From Syntrophorhabdus sp963746565 (GTDB lineage Bacteria; Desulfobacterota; Syntrophorhabdia; Syntrophorhabdales; Syntrophorhabdaceae): a stretch of DNA of 64,000 bases. Shown piece after piece: positions 27,884-36,382 of this stretch. The notes under the pieces are model-generated. The model searched no databases and had not been told where the DNA came from. It worked only from the letters and a program-made list of their open reading frames with translations. The stretch lies in assembly GCA_963746565.1 (NCBI GenBank), contig CAVVCD010000042.1:496001-560000 (forward strand). The letters are read 5' to 3'. The position numbers were made by a program, and so were the translations under genes. How positions within the stretch are numbered: the stretch's first letter is position 1; the number at the start of each line of letters is the position of its first letter.

Positions 27884-29134
27884 TCACCGCCGAGGCCTCC
27901 GGTTCATCAGAAATGCAACTCCACCCAGCAAGGCGAGACTGACGCCTGTGCATCCAGCCATTACCTGGATCATGGGCATGGCGGTCCCGTCATAGAGACA
28001 GCTCACGAGGCCGGACGCTGAAGCTCCCGCGATCATCTGGATACTCCCGATCATCGCCGAAGCGCTTCCCGCGTTTCTGGTGAAAGGCTGCAAGGCAAGG
28101 GCCATAGCGTTAGGATTGATAAAGCCGAAGAGAAAGAGATAGCAGAAGACAAGAGTTATGATTCCTATTGTGCCGACGAACCCGCCGGAAGGCCAGACCA
28201 GAAGCACGGCCATGACGAGAGATTGTGCTGCGGTTACCCTGGTGAGAATCTGGGCGCTACCTTGCCTCCTGAGCCAGAGCCTGTTAAGTTGGCTCGATGC
28301 GATGAAACCCACTGCATTCGCTCCGTACATCCATCCAAATTGGGTTTCCGTGAAGCCTAGGAGTTTCATGTATACAAAGGCAGAACCGGAAATATAAGCA
28401 AAGAATCCGGCCACTGCGGCGGCGCTCGCGAACGTGTATGTGACGAACGAAGGTTCTTTGAAGAGATTGAGATATTCGAATATCACGTCTCCGGGTCGAA
28501 ACGAGATCGAGGTATCCACACCTTTGCTCTCCCGCAGAAACCGACCGACTGCAAAGAGGACCGCCATGCCGATCGCGGCAAGGATAAGAAAAATGAAGCG
28601 CCAGCCGAAATTTGCCACCACCATGCCTCCTATGGTAGGGGCAATAATGGGCGACACGCCGAACACCATTACCAGCGCGGAGAGCACCCTGGCCGTCTCA
28701 GCACCGGAAAAGAGATCACGTACCACTGCTCGGCTTCCCGTCATGCCGACGCAGGCGCCAAGGGCGAGGAAGAATCTCAGGATGATCAGGCTCAATACGG
28801 ACGGTGAAAAAGCGCAGCCAAGAGCAGCCACAATATATACGACGAGTCCGAGCATGAGCGGCTTCTTTCGGCCGTAACGGTCCATCATCGGACCATACAC
28901 GATCTGTCCCAGTGAGATCCCAATGAAAAAGCTCGTGAGGGAGAGTCCCACATGGGCAATATCGGTCGAAAGGTCCGTGGCGATCGCCGGGAATCCGGGC
29001 AAATACATGTCCACAGAAAAAGGTCCGATAGCCGAAAGGGCGCCAAGGACCGATATTATGACGCGGTATTGCCTTCTCCCAATCGCGGGTTTTGGGTCTT
29101 CAGGGAAAGAATTGGGGTCAGGTCTTGTATTCAT
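27884..29134 (-). CDS. Bcr/CflA-family MFS drug-efflux transporter
   Basis: 416 residues with 12 predicted helices. SVDMYLPGFPAI in TM1 and GQIVYGPMMDRYGRKKPLML (motif A of drug:H+ antiporters) identify Bcr/CflA exporters; GSRAVVRDLF is also typical. The start is odd: the first codons (MNTRPDPNS) are encoded by a REP repeat (29106-29137), and the ATG overlaps the stop of the transposase gene in ATGA. The next in-frame Met is in SVDMYLPG, too late, so the REP probably supplies the start codon. A partial REP word lies at 27842-27855, after the gene. Confidence 0.87.
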   Translation of the reverse strand: MNTRPDPNSFPEDPKPAIGRRQYRVIISVLGALSAIGPFSVDMYLPGFPAIATDLSTDIAHVGLSLTSFFIGISLGQIVYGPMMDRYGRKKPLMLGLVVYIVAALGCAFSPSVLSLIILRFFLALGACVGMTGSRAVVRDLFSGAETARVLSALVMVFGVSPIIAPTIGGMVVANFGWRFIFLILAAIGMAVLFAVGRFLRESKGVDTSISFRPGDVIFEYLNLFKEPSFVTYTFASAAAVAGFFAYISGSAFVYMKLLGFTETQFGWMYGANAVGFIASSQLNRLWLRRQGSAQILTRVTAAQSLVMAVLLVWPSGGFVGTIGIITLVFCYLFLFGFINPNAMALALQPFTRNAGSASAMIGSIQMIAGASASGLVSCLYDGTAMPMIQVMAGCTGVSLALLGGVAFLMNRRPRR

Positions 29135-29137
29135 ACA
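29106..29137. repeat. REP copy B, left end of the transposase unit
   Basis: TTGGGGTCAGGTCTTGTATT, then CATACATTT. The same core occurs inverted at 30009-30044 and directly at 32955-32998. It contains the transposase stop and the MFS start. Confidence 0.8.
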
Positions 29138-29988
29138 TTTGCCTCACTCATTTTCTTCACGATCCTGCTCACCGTCGCATAATGGATGCCTAACTGGTCT
29201 GCAATCTCCTTCAAGGTATACCCGTAACGTACATGGGCTTCATGTATGACTTTGTTTCTCTCAGTCTTGTCAGTATGGGCCCGTTCAGCGAACAGCTGAG
29301 GCAGTGATGGTCTCTCTGCAAAGCGTTGGGATCGAGGAATCTCTCTGAGGTCATGGGGAAGAGATGTTTTGATCCTCTGGATGAATTGAGAGTCTCCCAG
29401 GAAGATCTGCCCTTTTAATTCCCTCCAGGGTGCTTCGTGTGTGATTCCTTTTAATACAAATTCTCTGTAGAGTTTCTCTGCCCGTTTCCTGTTCGGGCTG
29501 AACTGAGCAAGGAGCCAGTCCACAACAAGAAAGGATGGAGCTTTGTCAATTCCGGCAGTTGCCCGATAACTGCTCCATCGAAAGTCTTCCGGTTCTTCAA
29601 CAACATGGGCCCTCACCGGGTTAAGTGCCACATACCGGCAGAGCTCAAGGAGATAGCTGTCCTTGTCTACAATGATAGCCTTGTACCTTCCCTGGAAGAC
29701 ATGTCCGGTCTTGTGATACTTCCAATTATATTTCTGGGTGTACATACCATTGAGTTGTCTCATACCCCGTGAGAGATTTCCTTCCGGAGTCTCGATGACA
29801 AGGTGGTAATGGTTATCCATGAGGCACCAGGCATGGCACAGCCAATGAAAACGGTCAGTAAGTGTTGCGAGGAGTTTCAGAAAGTAAACATGGTCCTTGT
29901 CAGACCGGAATATCTTCTGTCCACCATTCCCCCGGGAGGTTATGTGGTACAGGGCTCCGGGATATTCAATCCGTAAAGGACGGGCCAT
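29131..29988 (-). CDS. REP-associated tyrosine transposase (RAYT, IS200-like Y1 family)
   Basis: 285 residues. The Y1 transposase domain begins MARPLRIEYPGALYHITSRG, has the HUH-type motif in CLMDNHYHLVIETPEGN, and shows HVFQGRYKAIIVDKD and LCRYVALNPVRA blocks. The catalytic Tyr should be in the helix near RYVALNP. A C-terminal helix-turn-helix (GYTLKEIADQLGIHYATVSR) is extra to minimal RAYTs. The gene is bounded by inverted REP copies at 29106-29137 and 30009-30044, the usual RAYT arrangement, in which the protein processes REP DNA. Confidence 0.92.
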   Translation of the reverse strand: MARPLRIEYPGALYHITSRGNGGQKIFRSDKDHVYFLKLLATLTDRFHWLCHAWCLMDNHYHLVIETPEGNLSRGMRQLNGMYTQKYNWKYHKTGHVFQGRYKAIIVDKDSYLLELCRYVALNPVRAHVVEEPEDFRWSSYRATAGIDKAPSFLVVDWLLAQFSPNRKRAEKLYREFVLKGITHEAPWRELKGQIFLGDSQFIQRIKTSLPHDLREIPRSQRFAERPSLPQLFAERAHTDKTERNKVIHEAHVRYGYTLKEIADQLGIHYATVSRIVKKMSEANV

Positions 29989-30008
29989 AAGCGAAGCATA
30001 TCACATGA

Positions 30009-30044
30009 AATGTTGTAATACAAGACCTGACCCCAATGGGTTTT
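30009..30044. repeat. REP copy C, inverted, right end of the transposase unit
   Basis: AATACAAGACCTGACCCCAA, then TGGGTTTTT: the reverse complement of the core at 29106-29137. It lies just upstream of the transposase start. Confidence 0.8.
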
Positions 30045-30092
30045 TCCGCAACGACTGCCCCTATTCTTTCAGTTGGTCAACGGCCCGTCAAC

Positions 30093-30137
30093 GGCTGACC
30101 CCTATCCGTTTTCTTGACCCCACTGGGTTTTCCCGAT
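30093..30137. repeat. REP-like half copy D, inverted
   Basis: Holds GACCCCACTGGGTTTTCCC and a nearby GGCTGACCCCTATC. The reverse complement matches the AAACCCAGTGGGGTCA flank of copy E at 32955-32998. The remaining spacer (30138-30411) shows no recognised gene. Confidence 0.6.
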
Positions 30138-30411
30138 ATGGTGCGGGACATAAGAACCAAATCAAAGTGAAAACCCTTTTAGGGCAATTAGCTTCGCCAA
30201 GAACCTGCCTTCACCTTGGTGGGCGTTTAGTGGATTACCTTATGGAAATAGAACGAAGGAAAGAGTAGACTGAATGTGTGACTGTTTATTTATGTTGAGA
30301 AATGACAGGGGAAATTGTTAAGATGCTGAAAGAAGTAGGCTTTTTGTCCGCGAGTTATTTAATTATTGATTGGCTTTCCTATCAGCCAAAGTAATTGAGC
30401 AATCACATGAA

Positions 30412-32140
30412 ATGACCACAAAAAAAGACCTGTCTGAAAGAGATATCTGCACGAATTACATCATTCCGGCCATCAAAGGTGCCGGATGGGATGTTGAAAC
30501 GCAAATCCGCGAAGAGGTCTTTTTTACTGATGGTCGGATCTATGTAAAAGGAAACCTCACCACACGCGGAAAGAAAAAAAGAGCCGATATCATCCTTTAC
30601 TATAAACCGAATATCCCCATTGCTGTTATTGAAGCAAAGGACAACAATCACGCCGTCGGCGCAGGTATACAGCAGGCCCTGGGCTACACAGAGACGCTTG
30701 ACATCCCTGTTGCGTATAGCTCAAATGGTGACGGTTTTCTTGAACATGACAGGACAAATTTCCAGGGAACTGTAGAGAGGGAGTTATCATTAGAGAATTT
30801 CCCTTCCCCTGAAGAACTCTGGAAACGGTACAAGAAATATAAAGGGATCGAAACAGACGAGCACGAGCGCGTCGCAGTCATTCGACTATTTCTTTGACAT
30901 TTCGGGCAGACAGCCCAGATACTACCAGCAGATTGCCATTAATAGGACCATTGAGGCCATCACAAAAGGGCAAGACAGAATACTTCTGGTGATGGCCACA
31001 GGCACAGGCAAAACATATACGGCCTTTCAGATCATCCACCGGCTCTGGAAGAGCGGTAAGGCGGAAAGGATACTTATTCCTTGCTGATCGAAACGTGTTG
31101 ATTGGCCAGGCAAAAAGAGGAGATTTCAAACATTTTAAAGACCGGATGACGGTCATACGAAAAAAACAGATCGACAAAGCCTTTGAGATCTACCTTGCCC
31201 TCTACCAGGGGTTAACCAACTACAATGAAGACAAAGACGCATATAGAGAGTTTAGTCGCGACTTCTTCGACCTCGTTGTTGTCGATGAGTGTCACAGGGG
31301 GAGCGCCGCTGCAGATAGTGCGTGGCGCGAGATCCTTCAATATTTTAATTCTGCTACTCAGATTGGCTTAACAGCCACCCCTAAAGAAACTAAGGAAGTA
31401 TCAAATATTGAGTATTTTGGTGAACCGATTTACACCTACTCGCTGAAGCAGGGCATTGAAGACGGCTTCCTTGCACCATATAAGGTGATCCGTGTTGGCC
31501 TTAATGTTGATCTTGAAGGATGGAGGCCGGAGGAAGGAAAGACCGACAACGATGGCATCCTCGTAGAGGATCGGCCATACAATATCAAGGATTATGACAG
31601 ATATATCGTTATCGATGAACGTACCCTGACTGTTGCCAGGAAGGTCACAGAGTTCTTGAAATTAACAAACCGTTTCGACAAGACCATTATTTTCTGTGTG
31701 GACATCGAACATGCTGAACGGATGCGGCAGGCCCTTGTAAAGTACAACAGCGATCTCGTGGCAAACAACTATAAATATGTCATGCGTATCACAGGCGATG
31801 ATGAGGAAGGAAAACGAGAACTTGATAATTTCATCAATCCAGAGGAAAGATATCCGGTCATCGCCACCACGTCAAAGCTGATGACCACCGGTGTTGATGC
31901 CCAGACCTGCAAATTAATTGTTCTCGATAGCGTCATTAACTCAATGACCGAATTCAAACAGATAATAGGGAGAGGAACTCGTATTAACGAAGAATACGGG
32001 AAGACCTTTTTTACTATTATGGATTTTCGGAATGTGACTGATCTATTTGCCGATCCGGCTTTTGACGGTGAGCCGGTCATGACTAAAGAGATTAAGGGGG
32101 ATGAAGAGATAAAAGGAGATGATATTCAGTCTGATGACAA
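30412..32140 (+). pseudogene. Type I restriction HsdR-like subunit, C-terminally truncated, two frameshifts
   Basis: The N-terminus MTTKKDLSERDICTNYIIPA and the nuclease motif ADIILYY...IAVIEAKDN (PD-(D/E)xK) fit EcoEI-type HsdR. Two single extra bases near 30866-30873 and 31070-31080 split the frame. After correction it reads through LLVMATGTGKTYTAF (Walker A), VVVDECHRGSA (DEAD-box) and IIGRGTRINEE (motif VI). After about 32140 the expected C-terminal domain is absent and the sequence passes into a DUF262 fragment in another frame. No hsdM or hsdS is nearby. Probably an inactive remnant. Confidence 0.8.
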
Positions 32141-32142
32141 CG

Positions 32143-32907
32143 ACACTAAAGGCGTATTCGGCAGCCGTGTTGCCGTTCCCATCGATCATTATACCACTTT
32201 CCGTATACTTTGCAGCCACAAACGACCAAGACACACATCCCTCTGCTGCAGCGCAGGGTAAGCTCGAAAGGTGGATTTGGCGTGCTTTTTTCTCAAGGAG
32301 GTATTCAAAACGACTTGAACAGCTTAACCATGACATTAAGGAAATAATCAGATTAAAGAATGCTCAACCAGACCAACTGGGAGAGTTTTCCGTTGACTTA
32401 GATGAAGATTTCTTTAGCAAAACGCAATTCAATCTTAACACCGCCAATACCAAAACATTTGTTCTCATGCTCGCGAATGAGGGTCCCCTGAATTTCGTTA
32501 ATGGTAGTGCGGTCTCCATTGAACCTGTCTTGAGGAATTGTAACAAAAAGGAATTTCATCACGTATTTCCAAGAAAGTTTCTTTTGGAGAACAGGGTGCA
32601 AAACAAGGATATTAATATGATTACCAATTTTGTTGTACTGGCAAAGGCAGACAACAACAAGCTCGGTGGCGTTGCACCATCTGCATATAGAAAAATAATG
32701 CCTGACAGCAACGAGTCGGTCAGACTAATCTTGTCTAGAGCGATCTGCCCAGATGATATTTTTCATGATGATTATGCACGCTTTGTATCAGAAAGGAACA
32801 AGCGCCTTGTCGAGAAGGCATATAGATTGATGGGATTGGCTAATAAAAAAATTCAGCCGACCATCGTGCTCGCGGCTAATTTTGGCGTTGCCACAGAGGC
32901 GGAATGA
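32143..32907 (+). pseudogene. DUF262/GmrSD-like protein, C-terminal fragment
   Basis: About 250 residues matching the end of DUF262-DUF1524 proteins: IPLSVYFAATN, GKLERWIWRAFFSRRYSKRL, then the HNH-like KEFHHVFPRKFLL and a region with NKLGGVAPSAY. The N-terminal DUF262 (ParB-like) half is missing; upstream is truncated HsdR. GmrSD proteins restrict modified phage DNA, so this was once a defence gene. The reading frame may start at ATG 32119 by chance. It ends with an ordinary TGA at 32907. Confidence 0.72.
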
Positions 32908-32954
32908 TGAATCATGGCACCATATGAGAGCACGCTGCCCGGTTGGGATTAGAC

Positions 32955-32998
32955 TGGAAAAAACCCAGTGGGGTCAGGTCTTGTATTAATACATTTTT
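32955..32998. repeat. REP copy E downstream of the restriction remnants
   Basis: AAAACCCAGTGGGGTCAGG, then TCTTGTATTAATACATTT. It is in direct orientation with copy B and closes the segment that starts at copies C/D, so the two restriction remnants lie between REPs. Confidence 0.8.
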
Positions 32999-33100
32999 CT
33001 TTCAATCTGTCTTTTTTACACATCAAAAAATGGTTTACGATCAATGTATCTCGAAGCTTGCATATTTGCCGTGTTGATTCCCCCCTTTGTTTACAAATTT

Positions 33101-33151
33101 AAATTCGATTCAAGATTGCAGATTCAAGGTTAAATTCGACAGACAGCTTTT
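33101..33151. repeat. Direct repeat 1 flanking the HEPN/MNT module
   Basis: GATTCAAGATTGCAGATTCA, then AGGTTAAATTCGACAGACAG. The second copy is at 34309-34397 and a shorter inverted one at 35041-35076. The 32908-33236 spacer holds only this and REP copy E. Confidence 0.75.
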
Positions 33152-33236
33152 CTACCAGTACTTTTGCACGAGAGCTTGCCCTTCTGCTGAAGCCTATTCA
33201 AACGATCCTGATCATAGCAGTTGTTCAACTATGATT

Positions 33237-33677
33237 TTATAGAAACTCCGGGTGCACTTCTTTCAACCAGGCAAGGACTACCCCGCGAAGCTGGTGCACA
33301 AATTGAATAAGTTCTTCCACATCGCCTTCGCTAACCCCACCTACATAATCATATTCGACGATGTTTCTCTTGCTCCTGCACGTGTCGAGGTATCGGGCAT
33401 CGTTTTCCCATTTCTTACCGAGAATCTCAGGCAGGGCACGAATCGTCCTATAGTGATGCCCCACACCGATCACCCGATACCCGGATGAATGAAGCAGGAT
33501 GGTACAGAGTTTTAACGCAGCGTTGTATGCAATCCCGAAGCGCCAGTCATCAGAAATCTCGTGGCCTGCAGCATCGGTCAGATCTCGATCAACGATTTTT
33601 AGGAGGCTGCTTATCTCCTTTCGTGACGACCTATGCGGAGACAACCATCCCTGTTCAAACCATTCGGTTAAGTTCAT
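33237..33677 (-). CDS. HEPN-domain toxin of an MNT/HEPN pair
   Basis: 146 residues, all-helical pattern. The HEPN signature is seen as RSKRNIVEYDYVGGV (R-N-x-x-E-Y-D type), preceded by YNAALKLCTILLHSSGYR. HEPN proteins of such pairs are RNases held inactive by AMPylation from the MNT partner (established for some MNT/HEPN systems). It starts inside the last codons of the MNT gene (23-base overlap), so translation is coupled. The strict R-x4-6-H RNase motif is not obvious, leaving catalytic ability open. Confidence 0.75.
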   Translation of the reverse strand: MNLTEWFEQGWLSPHRSSRKEISSLLKIVDRDLTDAAGHEISDDWRFGIAYNAALKLCTILLHSSGYRVIGVGHHYRTIRALPEILGKKWENDARYLDTCRSKRNIVEYDYVGGVSEGDVEELIQFVHQLRGVVLAWLKEVHPEFL

Positions 33678-34242
33678 CCTCGCTGCCTATAACGAATATT
33701 TTCGGTTCGCCAAGCACAGTCGTCAAAAAATGATCGCCCTGAGCTTTCTTCCGTTTGAATTCCTCAGAAGAAAGGGTGTGGGGGTTAACCTCGCGCCCGA
33801 TCTGGTCAGGGACGACTGAAAGGAGGGCAGAAAGCCTCCTCAAGCCCACATCGCCAATGACCATGAGATCCACATCACTTTCAGCTTTTTCTGTACCTGT
33901 AGCAATGGAACCAAAGATAAATGCAATCCTGATCTTTGGGTTTCCCTCAAGGGCTTTCTTCACAAGGTCTGTTAGGCCTGTCGTCTTCAGCACAATTCTA
34001 TGGATTTCCGGATAGAGGGGATGAAATATGTTAGCCTCGTAATAGACCCTATTGCCATCCCTGGTTCTTTTCAGGAGGTTTATCGACACGAGCTTCTTTA
34101 ACTCCTGTTGAATCGTCCCTATGGCAAACTCAGTGAGTCGTTCGAGCTCCCTCATATGTACTGGGCGTCTGCGCAACCCAAAGAATATACCAAAAAGCGC
34201 GGCACGCACCTTCGATGAGAATATCTGGACCAATGTATTCAT
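33655..34242 (-). CDS. MNT-type nucleotidyltransferase antitoxin fused to a winged helix
   Basis: 195 residues. Residues 1-85 form a winged HTH (MRELERLTEFAIGTIQQELK, then NRVYYEANIFHPLYPEI). A minimal nucleotidyltransferase domain follows with the G-S-x10-D-x-D motif in FIFGSIATGTEKAESDVDL. In MNT/HEPN systems this enzyme adds AMP to the HEPN toxin. The fused DNA-binding domain suggests autoregulation, and two overlapping palindromes lie just upstream (34257-34281). No ribosome binding site is visible. Confidence 0.82.
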   Translation of the reverse strand: MNTLVQIFSSKVRAALFGIFFGLRRRPVHMRELERLTEFAIGTIQQELKKLVSINLLKRTRDGNRVYYEANIFHPLYPEIHRIVLKTTGLTDLVKKALEGNPKIRIAFIFGSIATGTEKAESDVDLMVIGDVGLRRLSALLSVVPDQIGREVNPHTLSSEEFKRKKAQGDHFLTTVLGEPKIFVIGSEDELNRMV

Positions 34243-34256
34243 AACGTATGTTTATA

Positions 34257-34281
34257 CCATACAAATGTATGGTAATACCAT
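34257..34281 (-). promoter_or_regulatory. Overlapping palindromes in the MNT/HEPN promoter
   Basis: CCATACAAATGTATGG (34257-34272) overlaps ATGGTAATACCAT (34269-34281); both are inverted repeats on the CCATA/TATGG core. A TTGCAT and TATGGT pair with 18-base spacing spans the site on the minus strand. Likely operator of the fused HTH. Confidence 0.6.
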
Positions 34282-34308
34282 GCAAATTTATAAAGCTGAT
34301 TCAAGTTC

Positions 34309-34397
34309 AAATTCGATTCAAGATTGCAGATTCAAGGTTAAATTCGATTCAAGATTCAAGATTGCAGATTCAAGGTTAAATTCGACAGACAACTTTT
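34309..34397. repeat. Direct repeat 2 flanking the HEPN/MNT module
   Basis: The unit GATTCAAGATTGCAGATTCA is present twice in tandem here and ends with AAATTCGACAGACAAC, matching the copy at 33101-33151 over about 50 bases. Confidence 0.75.
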
Positions 34398-34869
34398 ATC
34401 CCATGACTTTGCCGACGAATTGTAACAGCAGTTTCTTGATAGCATCTTTTTTAACAATGGCGTCCAGCCAATTGCTGGGAATTGCCTTGAGGCCGTAATA
34501 CAACCCGGCGAGAGCGCCAGTGACGCATCCGGTTGTGTCGGTGTCCTCACCGAGATTGACTGCCTTGAGGACTGCTTTTTCAAAGGAGGCCGAGTTGAGA
34601 AGACACCATACACTGGCTTCAAGGGTGTGGATCACATAGCCTCCTGATTTGATGGCTGTTTCTGGAACACTGCTGATCAGGGTTGAAAAGAGCCGTTCAA
34701 AATGAGGCGACTCTTCTGCGTAGGGAAGCTTGGCATAATAGATCGTGGCCTGTTCAATGGCATAGAGGTATGCCTCGTCAGGAGTAAAGCCTTCGAGAAG
34801 AGCACGTACCATGAGACAGTAGAACCCGCATGCCATGAGTGTCCGTGGATGGCGATGACCATCTCCCCT
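34396..34869 (-). pseudogene. ADP-ribosylglycohydrolase, C-terminal fragment
   Basis: The frame contains HPRTLMACGFYCLMVRALLE, then LEASVWCLLNSASFEKAVL and NLGEDTDTTGCVTGALAGLY, the metal-binding C-terminal signature of ADP-ribosylglycohydrolases (usually GGDTDT). About the first half of the family, including the N-terminal metal site, is missing. Upstream the sequence joins an ARPP-1 fragment in a different frame at about 34859-34869. An ATG at 34836 would give 146 residues, but a working enzyme is unlikely. Confidence 0.75.
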
Positions 34870-34990
34870 GTTCGGTGCAGGAGACAGGGATGACTGTTTC
34901 AGAGAACTCCTTTAAGACCGCCATGTTTTTGTACTGCTGCATGTCCCCCAATTCGATGGATGACAAATAATCGCCTATGATTTTCTCCAT
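34778..34990 (-). pseudogene. ARPP-1-like fragment with internal deletion, joined to the ADP-ribosylglycohydrolase remnant
   Basis: MEKIIGDYLSSIELGDMQQY, then KNMAVL, matches the start of ARPP-1 domain proteins (ARG and Rhodanese-Phosphatase-associated). It is followed directly by ETVIPVSCTEQGRW, which normally lies about 100 residues later, so an internal piece is deleted. After EQGRW the frame runs into the ADP-ribosylglycohydrolase sequence and stops at 34778. GGAGG lies 8 bases before the ATG. The family assignment is from memory of the motifs. Confidence 0.55.
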
Positions 34991-35040
34991 AATATTTTCC
35001 TCCTTTTTGCCCACAGGCTCTTGAACGAATTATCCTCCCC

Positions 35041-35076
35041 AATCTTGAATCTTGAATCTGCAATCTTGAATCACTT
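35041..35076. repeat. GATTCAAGATT word repeat, inverted copy
   Basis: AATCTTGAATCTTGAATCTG, then CAATCTTGAATC: the inverse of the direct repeats at 33101 and 34309. Confidence 0.65.
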
Positions 35077-35078
35077 TG

Positions 35079-35261
35079 TTAAGACCCGAAAAGAATCTCG
35101 TCAGTGATAGCCGAGATAAAGCATTTGTTTCCAAAGCTATCAACCTCCACGAGATCGTAAACATCCCCTTCTTCTATGCCTGCTTCTTTGAGAGCTTCTT
35201 CCTCGGTGTCTGCCTCGACTGTCTTGTATTCCCCATTGAAGAAAAATGTGTATGTTGTCAT
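35079..35261 (-). CDS. Small acidic hypothetical protein
   Basis: 60 residues from ATG 35261, which has GGGGAGG upstream. It begins MTTYTFFFNGEYKTVEADTE and has an EALKEAGIEEGDVYDLVEVD stretch. A short beta-hairpin plus helix is likely, with no signal peptide. The good ribosome binding site and coherent protein support a real gene; I do not recognise a family. Confidence 0.55.
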   Translation of the reverse strand: MTTYTFFFNGEYKTVEADTEEEALKEAGIEEGDVYDLVEVDSFGNKCFISAITDEILFGS

Positions 35262-35403
35262 GATAACCTCCCCAATCTGACTCTTGACCAGTTGTCTGAT
35301 CAATCATAATGAATTATACACGAGGGGACTGACAACTGTATGTCAGTGGCAATAATCGCAATTTTAAATTTTTAGTACTTATTTTTTAGTTTTGGGTTAG
35401 TTA

Positions 35404-35504
35404 AGTTGTAAGCTGATAGCTCAAAGAAAAATGACCGAGGGACGAGGGATGACCTGCTGCACCAGGATGAGAGAAACAGCTTATAGCTCTAGGCTTATAG
35501 CTAA
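35404..35504. repeat. AGCTTATAGCT word repeats as an inverted pair
   Basis: TGTAAGCTGATAGCTC (35408-35422) faces CAGCTTATAGCTCTAGGCTT (35478-35497) across a purine-rich GACCGAGGGACGAGGGATGA segment. Part of the 35262-35654 spacer, which otherwise holds only the promoter at 35609-35637. Confidence 0.5.
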
Positions 35505-35608
35505 ACCATTACTGTCTTCTTAAACTAACGTATAACGGCTGATTTGAAGAATTGTGGCGACTGTGAACTCTTGTCAGTAGAAGGATTGCAGGGGGCAAAC
35601 AAATTAGA

Positions 35609-35637
35609 TTGACATATTCCCTACCGATGCATATATC
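35609..35637 (+). promoter_or_regulatory. Sigma-70-type promoter for the lipoprotein at 35655
   Basis: TTGACA at 35609-35614, 17 bases, TATATC at 35632-35637. It lies only 18 bases before the ATG, giving a very short leader. Confidence 0.65.
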
Positions 35638-35654
35638 CCTGAAACAAGGGAAAT

Positions 35655-36080
35655 ATGATGAAAAAATCTATTTTTCTACTCCTGCTTATCGCTTTTTCAT
35701 TCTTCTGTTGTTCCTCTATAGGTGTAAACCGAGATAAGGTGACTAATGATCTTCAAGAAGAGTGTCAGAAGACAGCGAACGAGGAATATAGGTACAGACG
35801 GTTCAGTGAAGAAGTTGGTACAGTAATATCCACCTACACGAGTCACTATAACATGAACCTAAAAAAATGTTTCATTTTCTTGAGAGAAACTGTCAGACCG
35901 AAGACCAAGGGAGAGTCTGTCTTGATTGAATCCCTTGTTGATCTTGATGAAAACAAATCCTTTGGACGTTTTTTTAGGGTAGGAAGAGGCACGGAACCAT
36001 TGGAATGTAGCGTAGAAACTAAGATATGTCAGTCACAGTTGCAATGGTATCTTCTCGTAAAACCATATTTGGAACAATGA
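35655..36080 (+). CDS. Small hypothetical lipoprotein
   Basis: 141 residues with a lipoprotein-like signal (MKKSIFLLLLIAFSFFCC, Cys18/19). The mature part is charged, with EECQKTANEEYRYRRFSEEV, a strand-rich middle and further Cys residues near LECSVETKICQS. No family recognised. The region 36081-36382 after it shows no credible gene; it ends in the promoter of the next gene. Confidence 0.6.
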   Translation: MMKKSIFLLLLIAFSFFCCSSIGVNRDKVTNDLQEECQKTANEEYRYRRFSEEVGTVISTYTSHYNMNLKKCFIFLRETVRPKTKGESVLIESLVDLDENKSFGRFFRVGRGTEPLECSVETKICQSQLQWYLLVKPYLEQ

Positions 36081-36305
36081 CTGCCCCAACCAGAGGCTCT
36101 GTGGGTGCTGGGAGTAGCAATCTCGAATCATCGGCCAGGCCTCATATTGCTAGACAGGCGGAAAGGCTTTGTGGTAGGGGACCTCGGGAGAAGCAATCAT
36201 GCAGGGTAGTTAATCGGCTCAGGACCCGGAGGAAGGAACACTACTTTTGCCTATCCTTATGGACTAGAGCATCATCTTCTTTCCGCAGCTATGTCGCAAA
36301 ATATC

Positions 36306-36334
36306 TTGTCGTTCCCAGTTGATGGGTGTAGTAT
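36306..36334 (+). promoter_or_regulatory. Sigma-70-type promoter for the DUF1003 gene
   Basis: TTGTCG at 36306-36311, 17 bases, TAGTAT at 36329-36334; the start codon is at 36383. Confidence 0.5.
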
Positions 36335-36382
36335 TAACTAAAGACAAGTTTTTTTGAGACCACAATCCATAGGGATACCACG

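Noticed and set aside
29897..30268. 123-codon plus-strand frame through REP copies C and D
   Set aside because: Its N-terminal part is the complement of the transposase gene and the rest is translated REP; no coherent protein.
34300..34400. CRISPR-like short repeat array
   Set aside because: Units of irregular length with no unique spacers and no cas genes; it is the GATTCAAG word repeat.
36026..36322. 98-codon plus-strand frame overlapping the lipoprotein end
   Set aside because: Overlaps a supported gene, has low-complexity Arg/Ser composition and no ribosome binding site.
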